Part shown: positions 48,185 through 58,559 of the stretch, in pieces
Layout of the letters: each line of letters opens with the position of its first letter
Position numbering within the stretch: the first letter of the stretch is position 1
NCBI RefSeq assembly: GCF_020520425.1
Contig: NC_079491.1
Coordinates: 2,480,001-2,544,000, forward strand
Length of the DNA: 64,000 nt
Source of the DNA: Spinacia oleracea
Lineage: Eukaryota; Streptophyta; Magnoliopsida; Caryophyllales; Amaranthaceae
Reading direction: 5' to 3'
Notes under the pieces: model-generated
Databases searched by the model: none
Seen by the model: only the letters and a program-made list of their open reading frames with translations
Told to the model about the DNA's origin: nothing
Made by a program: the position numbers and the translations under genes

Positions 48185-48879
48185 CGTATATATCAAATGG
48201 GTAAGAAAATAAATGAAAGTCTACGTACGTTATTCAATTTGCATGGCTCGCTTGGTGCCTTACTGCCTTAGTGTTAGCTAATTAATTGTTAGCTAGCTTT
48301 ACCGTACCTTTGTGTATATGGAGTTATATATTTAATTATTATTTTTCAATATATATATCCCTTATTTCTTTAATTTGGAGAACCTTTTTTAATTTTTGAA
48401 ATTAATTTGGAGAAGTTTTATTATATAACCGGGAATAGTACGTTATTGTCCACACATCTCGATCACGAATTCACTATAATTTTATAACGATATGTCCAAC
48501 ATTGGAGACGAAAATGTACTAGCATTTCACTAATCCCCTTTGAAATTAACGACATGGAAAAATACTCCGTAATAAAAATAAAAAAGTTGATCTTTAATCT
48601 TTATTATAACAACGCATGATCGAATTTCATGCTTACAATTTTAATGAAAGAATAAAATAAACTTCTCAACATAATCACAAACTAATTAATGTACGTACGT
48701 ACATGTATAATATGTACGTACTTTGAAAAAAAAAAATCTCTAAAATCAAAGAATTAAATGAAAAAAAGAATAAACCTTTCTTTAGTATGTTAAATTTTTA
48801 TCTTCCTTTAACATACCCCGTATGCAAAAACTAAAATGCATCTCAGTTACCCGCATGATCGATCCATTTACGCAACTTT

Positions 48880-49197
48880 TTACGTACAAATAGGAATGTT
48901 GCATGTTGGGTTCGACTGAGATGAAGGAGTTGGATTTCTATCATTCTTAGCTTCTAAGAAAAGGTTTTCCTCTTTTTGTGTCGTCCCTTCTTTCGTCGCC
49001 TCGTGAAGTTTATCATGATCAATAGGGTTTTGTTTTAGGGTTGCCGTCGCCTCGTTAACTTTAATTTCATGATGTTGATGATCAATAGGGTTTTGTTTTA
49101 GCACCCTAGCACTTGCATGTTGTATAACAAGAACATTAACACTTAGTAACAAAACCAAGATTGTAAAAGAATTGGCTAGTTTGAAAAGAGTATTCAT
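48880..49197 (-). CDS. Small secreted peptide precursor 2
   Basis: 105 residues: a signal peptide of about 30 residues (FTILVLLLSVNVLVI, ending HASA), then RVLKQNPIDH. The octamer LKQNPIDH is present twice (the second after ATAT), followed by an acidic linker and the C-terminus NPTPSSQSNPTCNIPICT. Two cysteines flank a C-N-I-P-I core. The layout (signal peptide, R-x-x-K start, variable acidic linker, short Pro/Ser/Cys-containing end) matches plant peptide-hormone precursors and the two neighbours at 45.2 and 53.8 kb. CTNIP-like identity is possible but weaker than for peptide 1. Single exon, 5' leader described with the Stowaway below. Confidence 0.6.
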   Translation of the reverse strand: MNTLFKLANSFTILVLLLSVNVLVIQHASARVLKQNPIDHQHHEIKVNEATATLKQNPIDHDKLHEATKEGTTQKEENLFLEAKNDRNPTPSSQSNPTCNIPICT

Positions 49198-49290
49198 TTT
49201 GTATATACGTCTAAAATTAAAGGTTGTTTTGTTTTCGGGTTATTGAATTGCAGAAGGAAAGGAAATTATATTGTACGTGTTTAGAATGTA

Positions 49291-49561
49291 CTACCTCCGT
49301 TCCTAAATGATCTTTACGGTTACTATTTGCACGGTAATTAAGGAATTTTGGTGAACATGTGATGGTGGGGTAACAAATGGAAAATGAGTGGCTATAAATT
49401 GTCCACCAATGTGAGTGGGTGGAAACTAATATTAAAGTATTGTGAGTGGGTAAGTTATGGTGGGCCAAATAAGAGTAAAAATGGAATAAAGTAGAAGTGT
49501 AAAGAACTTTCAGGAACGGACTAAAACGGAAAGCGTAAAGAACTTTTAGGAACGGAGGTAG
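49291..49561. mobile_element. Stowaway MITE in the leader/promoter of peptide gene 2
   Basis: Long inverted ends CTACCTCCGTTCCTAAATGA / TTTTAGGAACGGAGGTAG with TA on both sides. It lies between the ATG (49197) and the best TATA box (49634-49641). Confidence 0.9.
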
Positions 49562-49633
49562 TATGTAAGAGAGAAAATGTATTAATGTTGTAATATTGTT
49601 GGAGTTATGATTTAGAAAGGGGGAATTTATGTG

Positions 49634-49641
49634 TATTTATA
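49634..49641 (-). promoter_or_regulatory. Candidate TATA box of peptide gene 2
   Basis: TATAAATA on the minus strand followed by CACAT, the same core as upstream of peptide gene 3 (TATAAATACACAT). Distance to the ATG is about 437 bp, or about 165 bp if the Stowaway is removed. Confidence 0.55.
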
Positions 49642-50304
49642 AGAAAATTAGGAGAAGAATTTTCTTGCTAAAAAAGGGGAGGATATATGCATGACTAGAG
49701 ACTTGGACTATTGAAAATAGAAAAGTCGAGGATCGTGAATTTGGGTTGGGGTATTATACTATTATATGAGTTTATTATCTTTTGACGTGTGATTAATTAA
49801 TTAAGGAATTGAAAAATTCCTTCAAAAAAAAATTAAAAAAATTAAGGAAGAATAGGTAAACAGATGCAAAGCGCGGTTATGTGTACGGAGTAGTGGTGTA
49901 AACGGACATTCTCTATCGCTATCAATGGTCAATTTTAGAACGCCATGTAAGTAGCATAGTAAGGACAAGGAGCTAGTATATATGGATCATCTAACTAGTA
50001 CATGTCTTCAAAACCCGTAAATCGGGCCGGGCTTTCCCGGCAAAGCGGGCTTGTTCAAGTTAGCTAGACTTTGCCTAAAAACACAAGTTAGGGCTCCCAA
50101 ACCCGGCCCACACTTATTTTGGGCTGGGTTAACGGTCAGGCCAGGTCATTCTTAAATCGATTCTACCCTCGATTAATCTTGCATTTTCGGGGTTGATTTT
50201 ACTATATGTATCTCGATAGTATATACTACGGTCTACGGTATTGTGTAATTTGTTATCATGTCATAAAAGCATTTCAATTCCCTCTTCAAGTATACTACTG
50301 AATA
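49642..50304. other. Intergenic DNA
   Basis: No gene seen. GC-richer words near 50010-50150 (ATCGGGCCGGGCTTTCCCGG) resemble the interior of the TAAAGATGG family but lack its ends. Confidence 0.4.
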
Positions 50305-50879
50305 CTCTCTCCGTTCCTAAAAAATTGTCCCACTGTCATATACTGGGTCAAACTTTAAAAACTTTGATCATTAATTCCTATTAGCCTATATATAAGAGCA
50401 ACTCCAATGGTGAGCTACAAGATGTTGTGGCTAAGTTTGCCAAATCAAATTTCTAAGTACAATTGATTAAAACTACAAATTATCACGTACATTGGTAGGC
50501 TACAATACTTTTTAGCTCCCTGTAATATTTAATTTAAATAATTTATTTTGTTGAGTTATTTTTTTTTTGAGCTACGTAGCCCAAAATAGCTACAAGGTTT
50601 TAACAGCTGTTTATGTCATTATTGTACCAATGGTGGGCTACCTGCTCACATGCTCAATTTTTTGTGTGAGCAGGTCCATTTTGTAACCACTGGAGTTGCT
50701 CTAATAAGTTACGTGGGGTATTGTACTCTTGTTAGATTCATTTCAATATAATTCGTATATTTTTAGAATATCAACTTTTTATATTTTTGTGTTTGTAGAG
50801 CTAGAGATATTTACGTTTTAAATCATGTTTTGGAGGCATTGAAAAGTCAAATGAGTTCGTCTTTTAGGGACGGAGGGAG
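50305..50879. mobile_element. Stowaway MITE interrupted by a Tourist-like MITE
   Basis: Outer ends CTCTCTCCGTTCCTAAAAAA and CTTTTAGGGACGGAGGGAG are inverted repeats with TA outside. The outer element is about 270 bp once the inner insertion is excluded. Confidence 0.85.
50396..50701. mobile_element. Tourist/Harbinger-like MITE
   Basis: Ends GAGCAACTCCAATGG and CCACTGGAGTTGCTC with TAA on both sides (50393-50395 and 50702-50704). 306 bp, nested inside the Stowaway element. Confidence 0.9.
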
Positions 50880-50975
50880 TAAGAAACACAAGTTCGTGGA
50901 ATGATGGGAAACTCACCTTGTGATTTGGAGATCACAGAGTTGATTCTCAATTTCCCATCAACTGTACGTGATATA

Positions 50976-51219
50976 CTACATCCGTTTCATTAAGTTCTTT
51001 ACGCTTTGAAAAATATGTCCAATAATTAAAACTTTGACCATAAATTCTCACTATTATATCTATCAAAAATTATCATAAGATATCTTGTTAGATTCGTCTC
51101 AAAATGTATTTTATAATTTTTTGTCGTACATAATTAGATACTTCGTACGTTAATGGTCAAACATTACATCGGAGTCCGTGCAAATAGTAAGTGTAAAAAT
51201 CTTTTTGAAACAGAGGTAG
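50976..51219. mobile_element. Stowaway-like MITE
   Basis: Left CTACATCCGTTTCATTAAG, right CTTTTTGAAACAGAGGTAG, TA on both sides. 51220-51810 shows no gene. Confidence 0.75.
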
Positions 51220-51810
51220 TATATGTTTGAGAGTGATTCAATCGTAGACCTACATTACGCAGCTAAGTTGGCTAACTTGTTATAGGAAATAGGTGCAACT
51301 GGTTTATTAAGGTCATTTTTTCTTAGTACTTACCTATTAAGAATAAAAATAAATGTACACTACTAAATCTTGGTATTTCAAAGTAAGATATGGTTAGTCA
51401 AACTTCAAAGTCAGGATTCAGGAATAGATAAAGGGAGCTGAGAGAACAGGAAAATGTGAAGAACCATGCATAATGTTGGGGTTAATTAGTTTTTATGTGG
51501 AATTTGAAATTTTCAAATTCACAAATAAATAAAATAAAATAAAATAAAATGGTCCGATCCCTAATTCTATAAGGTCTATACGTGTAAAAAGAGTCCAATA
51601 TTTTCCATTTCTCATGTTTATCAAGCAGTTGAACAGAATTATATTGATTGACATGCAATTTGTTAAATTCTGACTTTTGCTTGATTTGCCAAATGTTATA
51701 AGTATATTTCCCTAATGTTCAAACTTCAAAGCCTTGGACTAACTAACTTTACGTCTTTACATCCTTAATTCATCACTTCATGCGTATCTATTATCTAATA
51801 TTCTCGTTAT

Positions 51811-52131
51811 TGTTATAACGGATGCAAAGAAAGATTAAATAACGTAAATAAAAAAACGCAGAGATTTAACGTGGTTCACTAATCACTAACAATGTGTTAG
51901 CTACGTCCACAGGCAGAGAGGATGAAAGTATTGTTAATCTTGAGGAGTACAGATTACAGAATACAACTAGGTTATGACCTAAGAGTTTATATAGTACTCT
52001 TTAGATAGATGCGTAAAAGCCCAGAAAATAGGCCCAAAACAGATAACCCAAGGCCAGAATAACAGATGCGAGATCCCCGTGTTGGGGCGTTGCAGTAAGG
52101 GACTTGACTGATTCAAGGCATTATTCTAACA
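51811..52131. mobile_element. Solo LTR
   Basis: Starts TGTTATAAC and ends TTCTAACA (TG...CA with short inverted ends). GTTAT lies directly before (51806-51810) and after (52132-52136), a 5 bp target duplication. The interior contains GATTTAACGTGGTTCAC, a word common in plant Copia-type LTRs. No internal domain remains. Confidence 0.75.
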
Positions 52132-52304
52132 GTTATATGAATCTTTCGATATAGGCCGAGCTTACTAGTCGTGCATGTACACTCGCTCCTAAGCTAGTTA
52201 CGGGTGATATAGGTTGGAATGACTTGTTCGGCTAGGATTGGTACTGAACCGGTCCATGTATGATCGATGTATGACACACTCAAAGAACTTGGTTCATTAA
52301 TGCT

Positions 52305-52430
52305 AGGAAATTCCGTCGCTAAAGGCCAATATATAGTGACGAGATTTCTTGCTGGAAACCCGTCATAAAAGGGGATCTTTATTTATGGAAAATCCCGTCT
52401 TACCCCGTCGTGAAAGATACCAAACAAGGT
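52305..52430. mobile_element. CACTA-like relic
   Basis: TTCCGTCGCTAAAGGCC, AAACCCGTCATAAAAGGGG and AATCCCGTCTTACCCCGTCG resemble the GACGGG-rich interior of the element at 56639, but no intact ends remain. The rest of 52431-53207 shows no gene. Confidence 0.4.
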
Positions 52431-53207
52431 CATCCACTCGGTATAGTTCCACTTATTATATCGTAAATATTATGAAACCATTTTTCTGTCTTAACTCCTA
52501 AAAATTATATTATAAAAGTATAAAACTCGTGTTAATTAATTCTGAGGTGAAAATTGGAATTAATTAAATAAAAGAAGTGGAAAATTAATCAAAAGCTTTG
52601 CCTTGCCCTTCACGTTTCAAACGATATAGGGGATTGAAACTTTCAAAATGGTGGTCTCGATCAACATAAACTTAATTATAATTTGGTCCCCCAAAAGCCA
52701 AAATCATACGTAAATACGTAGTCTTGTCAAACAACCTCTTCAAACTCAAAAGTGGCAAAATGTGATCGAGCGTACGTATGTTGTCAACCCTCTCAACAAC
52801 AACAAAAATGGTCAAAAGGTTAAACATGCATTGACTTTTACTTACAACTAAAAAGGGTTGAAGTTGACCATATGGTCTTTAGTATCACACCATGCACTTT
52901 GGCGGATTTGGCGGATTTTGAACAGTTTTACGACAGGGGCCAGTAGAAAAATTAAGTAATAAATTATACAATTTATACAATTCTACACATATTTTAGGGT
53001 GGTGTAATTAATAATACCCTACGCCATTGCTCCCGGTTAGAATCCGGATCACAATAAAATTTGATTGTAGAGCACTCTTTTGAATGATCGATTATCGGAT
53101 TTACGATTTTGAAAAGAGGCCATTAAAGATCGAGTAAATAGATAAATCAAATTCACACTGGAATAACCATTTGCATGGATGGAACAATATCTATTTAGTA
53201 CGGAGTA

Positions 53208-53580
53208 CTCCCTCCGTTTCTTTTTGTTTGTTACGTATTCTTTTTAGGGTGTTTCACAATTTTTGTTACGTGGGAGAATCTTTCCTTTTATAAACTTATT
53301 ATACTATCATTTTTTGTGCCATCTTTTAATTTTAATTGGTCCAATTTTTTCAACTCATTAAATTTCTTTATAATTTCCCAAGTATGTTAAGTTAGTAATC
53401 TTTGTGCTTTTCCATTACTGGTTCATTTTGATAAATAAAACAATCTTATTGGTTGTTGTAATGATTAGTGGATTGATGTTTTACTTGGGCCTATTTTTTT
53501 AATAAAAAAAGAATATTTATTATACGTTAATATTAACGTGAAAAAGTCCAAACGTAACAAACAAAAAGAAACGGCGGGAG
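53208..53580. mobile_element. Stowaway-like MITE
   Basis: Left CTCCCTCCGTTTCTTTTTGT and right AAACAAAAAGAAACGGCGGGAG (imperfect inverted pair); TA precedes the left end. Confidence 0.8.
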
Positions 53581-53802
53581 AAACTTTTATTTAATTCCTT
53601 AATTAAATATAAATATAAATATAACTACTAACTTTAATCAATTAAATAAATAAATACAATATGAAATAAATAAATAAAAATAACCCTAAAGGCAATAACA
53701 AGCTATTACATCCTTTAATAATAAAAATAATAAAATAATAAATAAGAATAAATTATTCTAATCCATATTGTTGTTTAATTTCCTCTTGTTTTAATGTTAA
53801 AC

Positions 53803-54072
53803 TTAATTTCTTCGAGGAGGAAATGGACCAGGAATGTAAGTTCCACCACTTGAGTGTGATGGTATAGAAGGAGAATTTTTAGGCTTAACCTCCATTAATA
53901 CAAGATTAGCCTCCTCCTTAATCCATTTCATGTTTTCTTCAACATGTTGAACGTTGGAATCGCGCTTAAAAGGCCTACAATTTCCATGCTCTATAAGAAG
54001 GTTGAAGCTCAAGAACAAAATCAAGATCATTAATGACTTAACAATCTTGTTACAACTATAAGAGAGACTCAT
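53803..54072 (-). CDS. Small secreted peptide precursor 3
   Basis: 89 residues: signal peptide of about 31 residues (MILILFLSFNLLI, ending HGNC), then RPFKRD, a short acidic linker, and the C-terminus KNSPSIPSHSSGGTYIPGPF followed by PPRRN. No cysteine remains in the mature part, but S-S-x-x-T-Y-I-P sits where peptide 1 has S-S-P-C-T-F-I-P. The core promoter TATAAATACACAT matches that of gene 2. Probable paralogue of the other two precursors. The IP-G-P end also recalls IDA/PIP-type peptides, so the family call stays open. Single exon. Confidence 0.6.
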   Translation of the reverse strand: MSLSYSCNKIVKSLMILILFLSFNLLIEHGNCRPFKRDSNVQHVEENMKWIKEEANLVLMEVKPKNSPSIPSHSSGGTYIPGPFPPRRN

Positions 54073-54205
54073 TTTTGTAGACTTGTTTGAAATTTGATTA
54101 ATTAGCTATAAAACAATTTGAGATTAATTAATTAAGGATGTAATATACACCAAAATAATATAGATGAATGAGATTTAATGAATAATATAAGAAGTGTGTG
54201 ATGTG

Positions 54206-54213
54206 TATTTATA
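54206..54213 (-). promoter_or_regulatory. TATA box of peptide gene 3
   Basis: TATAAATA on the minus strand, 134 bp before the ATG at 54072, followed by CACAT as in gene 2. Confidence 0.6.
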
Positions 54214-54827
54214 TGAAGAGAGTTAGGTTGGAATATGGCCATTAAAAGAATTAGCGTAATTGAAGGGTTGGACACTTTGAAGTTGGAGCCATTAATTCCT
54301 AGTATATATTCCCAAATGTATATATTCAATATTTCAAGATTTTCAACTTTTAAGAATTAAGAAATACTCCAAGCTAGGGTTGAATGGCAGCTTAATGGCC
54401 TCAAAATGTCTTTTTGAATTTAATTTTTACTATATTTTAGTTATTTAATTATTAAATCAATCTTTATTAATGTAATTAGTATTGACTCCTTGTCATGCAT
54501 AACTTTTTGTATGTTTTGAAGGTGACTTTAATTTTTCAATTTATCATACAACTAAAAGCGTATATATATTAATCTCATTTCGTGTTTTGCTTCTAAAAAG
54601 ACAATGAAGATAATAATATAAGTTGATATAGTATCTGAAATTAAAAAAATATAAAAATTGTAATTAATAGAAAAAAAAAAAGATGAAGGGGCGTAAAATT
54701 TCTAGTAGTGAAGAGACTAAAATAGGGGAATGGGTATGAAATTGAAGGAAAAGAAAATAGAAAAATATTTTCAAGGAGAGACACTGGCACTCCAAATTTC
54801 TTGCATTTTTTTTTGTGATTATATAGT

Positions 54828-54967
54828 TTTTTGGTGTTAGCACCAGGTTCACCCATAGGACTAATTCGGATTTAGGGCGAGTTCTGAGTGGATAGGTTTC
54901 AGTCTCCTCCTAATTGTTGTTGCGGGGGATCGAACACGGGTTCTTCTGAACCAACAAGCAATTGATT
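54828..54967 (-). mobile_element. tRNA-derived SINE (family 2, copy 3, truncated head)
   Basis: Same body as the 44.4 kb copies (B box GTGTTCGATCC, 3' end GGGTGAACCTGGTGCTAACA). Flanked by TTGTGATTATATAGT (54813-54827) and TTGTTATTATATAGT (54968-54982), a 15 bp target duplication with one change. Confidence 0.8.
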
Positions 54968-55339
54968 TTGTTATTATATAGTAATGCTTCATAAATATTA
55001 TTTTTCCCAAAGCTTGCCTCTTCTAAATTAATGAAGGGAGTAACAAGGAAACTCCAATTTTTAACATCAGAAATTCTCTTATAAAATAGATATTTACACA
55101 GAGTAACTCAAAGTCTCAAACACATACTTGGTATAGAAAAAAGTCAAATGAGAAAACTCAAAATTGTCATACACTTTATGGTCCATGTTTGACCCTGAGC
55201 TAGCAAAGTGCTGAAGTCTGAGCTAATGACTAATTCATGACATATTTATTTATATTTTTTGATGGGAAGAATTGGTTTTCATTAACCGTTAATCAAGCCC
55301 AACTTGTCAAATATTACGTCTAATTAATATTTACTAGAA

Positions 55340-56235
55340 TCTAATATATATATATAAAGGAGGCATATTTGCTGAATTATTAGAGCGCCACATAGGATTA
55401 CTAATGGTTTCGGCCAATTAAAAATAAGATTTCTAATTTATTTTTGAATTAAAAAAATCGATTGCCACGTAGATAATTAATTAGGTGCCACGTAGATATT
55501 TTAATTAATTAATTAATTACTAACATATACAACTCCATCTAAAATCAAACACTATAATAATTTAAAAATAAATCTAAAATAAAATTAATCCAAAATCAAA
55601 CACTAATATAAAATAAAATAAATAAAATTCAATTTAAAATCAAACATTAATCCAATAGGCATATTTGCTGAATTATTAGAGCGCCACGTAGGATTACTAA
55701 TGGTTTCGGCCAATGAAAAATAAGATTTCTACTTTATTTTTGAATTAAAAAAAATCAATTGCCACGTAGATAATTAATTAGGTGTCACGTAGATGTTTTA
55801 ATTAATTAAATACTAATATATACAACTCCATCTAAACTCAAACACTCTAATAATTAAAAAAATAAATCTAAAATAAAATTCATCCAAAATAAAAAACACT
55901 AATCTTAAATAAAATAAATAAAATTCAATTTAAAATAAAACATTAATCAAATATTAGAGCGCCACGTAGGAAATCTAATGGTTTCGGCCAATGAAAAATA
56001 AGATTTTTGTTCCACGTAGATATTTTAATTAATTAATTATTATTATTACGCATATACAATTTCATTAAAAAACAAACACTCTCATAATTAAAAAAATAAA
56101 TCTAAAATGAAATTCAATGCAAAATAAAAAACTTTCTAATCTAATACGAAGTATACAAAATTGGTATATACATAGGAGTTTTATTTAAATATAACGATTT
56201 AATAGAATCCGTGCATCGCACGGGCTAAAATCTAG
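55340..56235 (+). mobile_element. Non-autonomous Helitron (family H, copy 2)
   Basis: Starts TCTAATATATATATATAAAG after an A. Ends with the hairpin CCGTGCATCGCACGG, then GCTAAAAT and CTAG before a T. 896 bp. It contains three repeats of the module with TTAGAGCGCCAC and GGTTTCGGCCAAT. Confidence 0.9.
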
Positions 56236-56245
56236 TTATAAAATT

Positions 56246-57140
56246 AAGGCATGCCACGAAGATCATTAACCAAACTAAAAAAAGATAACTCGAGTGAAAT
56301 AATCTATTTCCATGTGAAAATTGAACAAAAAACAAACACAAGTTAATAACTATTTAGATGTCACATAAATATTTTAATAATTAATTACTAATATATACAA
56401 CTCCATCCAAAATCAAACACTTTAATAGTTAAAAAATAAATCTAAAATAAAATTCATCCAAAATCAAATACTAATCTAATATACAATACAATCCAAAATC
56501 AACACTAATCCAATAATAGAGCGCCAAGTATGAACTCTAATGGTTTCGGCAAATGAAAAATAAGATTTCGAAATTAATTTTTTAAATATAAAGGAGACAT
56601 ATTTGCAGAATTATTAAAACGCCACGTAAGAAATCTAACACCACAAGAATTTGTATCTTTAACGACAACCTAATTACGACGGGTCAAAAATCCCGTCACA
56701 AAAGCCTTTTGCGACGGGGAAAACAACCAAACAATGACGGCAATAACCGTCGCAAATATCTTTTACGACGGATTTACGACGGGATTTCTATTAACGACGG
56801 CCCCCTTTTATGACGGGTTCGCGACAGGAAATCCCGTCGTTAATCAACGATTATTGGCCTTTCGCGACGGGATTTCCCGTCGTCAATAGTACAATTTCTT
56901 GTAGTGTAATGATTTCGACCAATGAAAAACAAGATTTCTAAATTTATTTTTGAATTAAAAAAAATCGAGTGTCACGTAGAAAATTAATTAGGTGCATAGA
57001 GTAGACACAAACTCCGTTAGGCCAAGACATCATTAATTAAGGCATGCCACGAAGATCATTAATTAACCAAACTACAAAAAGATAACTCGAGTGAAATAAT
57101 TTATTTCCATGTGAAAATTGAACAAAGAACAAACACAAGT
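56246..57140. repeat. 100 bp direct repeats bracketing a Helitron-derived block
   Basis: 56246-56345 and 57036-57140 are nearly identical (both with GGCATGCCACGAAGATCATT and GATAACTCGAGTGAAATAAT). Between them lie two diverged modules of the family H Helitron without intact ends, the second split by a CACTA MITE. Confidence 0.8.
56639..56906. mobile_element. CACTA-type MITE nested in a Helitron relic
   Basis: Starts CACCACAAGAATTTG and ends CAATTTCTTGTAGTG. TAA flanks both sides (56636-56638, 56907-56909). The interior carries repeated GACGGG / CCCGTC words. Removing the element and one TAA restores the expected Helitron module sequence (AAATCTAATG then GTTTCGG-like). Confidence 0.9.
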
Positions 57141-57310
57141 TAAAACAATCATATATAATAGAAAATATTAATGATATATTCGTAATTGCTCTATTAATAT
57201 ATTTTACCAAAAAAAAGAAAAACTAAATATGGGGTGTTACTATGTAAGTGAATTGGATCTGAACTCCAAAAACATCATTAATTAATCTGTGTGAAGTGAA
57301 TGGTACTCGA

Positions 57311-57880
57311 TCAATCCTGGTCTTTCTCCTCGATAAAATCTTTCAAATAACAAACTCCTAAAACAATGATGAGTAGACACTTCATAGTTGGGTTTTTAGC
57401 GAGGTTTATTGCAACCCATCCCAAATATGGTACTACTAATTGAAATCTACCGATGATATGGTCTCGTTGAAGCCAATGTTGACCGTGAGCGTACAAATCC
57501 CGATCATCACGTTCATTGTTGTCACCTTTCGTAAGGAAATTAACAACTTGTTGGCCATCAATATCTTGAACTTGTACTTCAATAACCCGATGTGCAATTG
57601 GAATTTCACGACCATCAACTTTAAACAAAACTATTTCCCCTACACGAATCGGGTCGTTATTTCTGTTATGTAACAATAATATGTCTCCCCTCGTGAAACT
57701 AGGTTCCATGCTTCTTGAAAGGACAACACTTATCGGAGATTCACATTCGGTGTACCATATCAACGCCTTCCAAAACACCATTGCCATGACAACCACCATC
57801 CCAATATTGTAAACTTGTATCATAAGTTGTCTCATCTTAATTGATTCTACACCGTCGATTTGATCTCGAACCCACGCCAT
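57311..57880 (-). CDS. SEC11-like signal peptidase catalytic subunit, intronless, divergent
   Basis: 189 residues; the ER signal peptidase subunit that cleaves signal peptides. One N-terminal membrane segment (about 24-42, YNIGMVVVMAMVFWKALIW) and the catalytic Ser57 in VVLSRSMEP follow the family layout. His97 lies in IPIAHRVIE and the acidic block KGDNNERDDRDLY near 118-129 supplies the aspartate. A C-terminal hydrophobic stretch LLIIVLGVCYL completes the protein. Against the usual SGSMEP, Gly56 is Arg, right beside the nucleophile, and the C-terminus is longer than the common 180 residues. Complete open frame with no intron. The copy is boxed in by Helitrons (ends at 56235 and 57912) and may be a retrocopy or captured gene. 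Whether it is expressed or active is unknown. Confidence 0.82.
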   Translation of the reverse strand: MAWVRDQIDGVESIKMRQLMIQVYNIGMVVVMAMVFWKALIWYTECESPISVVLSRSMEPSFTRGDILLLHNRNNDPIRVGEIVLFKVDGREIPIAHRVIEVQVQDIDGQQVVNFLTKGDNNERDDRDLYAHGQHWLQRDHIIGRFQLVVPYLGWVAINLAKNPTMKCLLIIVLGVCYLKDFIEEKDQD

Positions 57881-57911
57881 TATTAATTAATTTGTAAAAC
57901 GTATTATCAAA

Positions 57912-58559
57912 TCTAATATACATATATAAAGGAGGCATATATGCTGAAATATTAGAGCGCCACCTAGGATTACTAATGGTTTCGGCCAATGAAAAATAAG
58001 ATTTCTAATTTATTTTTGAATTAAAAAAACCGAGTGCCACGTAGATAATTAATTAGGTGTCACGTAGATATTTAAATTAATTAATAAATTACTAATATAT
58101 ACAATTACATCCAAAATCAAACGCTCTAATAATTAAAAGATAAATCTAAAATAAAATTCATCCAAAATCAAACACCAATCTAACATAAAATTCAATCCAA
58201 AATCAAACATTAATCCAATATTAGATCGCCACGTAGGAAATCTAATGGTTTTGGCCAATGAAAAATAAGACTTCAAAATTATTATTGAATTAAAAAGTCG
58301 AATGCCACGTAGATAAATAATTAGGTGCCACGTAGATATTTTATTAATTAATTATTGTATTTTTTATATACAATTTCATCCAAAATCAAACACTATAATA
58401 ATTAAAAAATAAATCTAAAATGAAATTCAATCCAAAATATAAAAAAAATCAATCTAATCTAATATATAAAATATAACAGTTGATATATACTCCGTATAGG
58501 AGTTTTATTTTAACGTAACAAATTAATAGAAATCGTGCATCGCACGGGCTAAAATCTAG
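57912..58559 (+). mobile_element. Non-autonomous Helitron (family H, copy 3)
   Basis: Starts TCTAATATACATATATAAAG after an A, 31 bp upstream of the SEC11-like start codon. Ends with CGTGCATCGCACG, GCTAAAAT and CTAG before a T. 648 bp, two internal modules. Confidence 0.9.
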
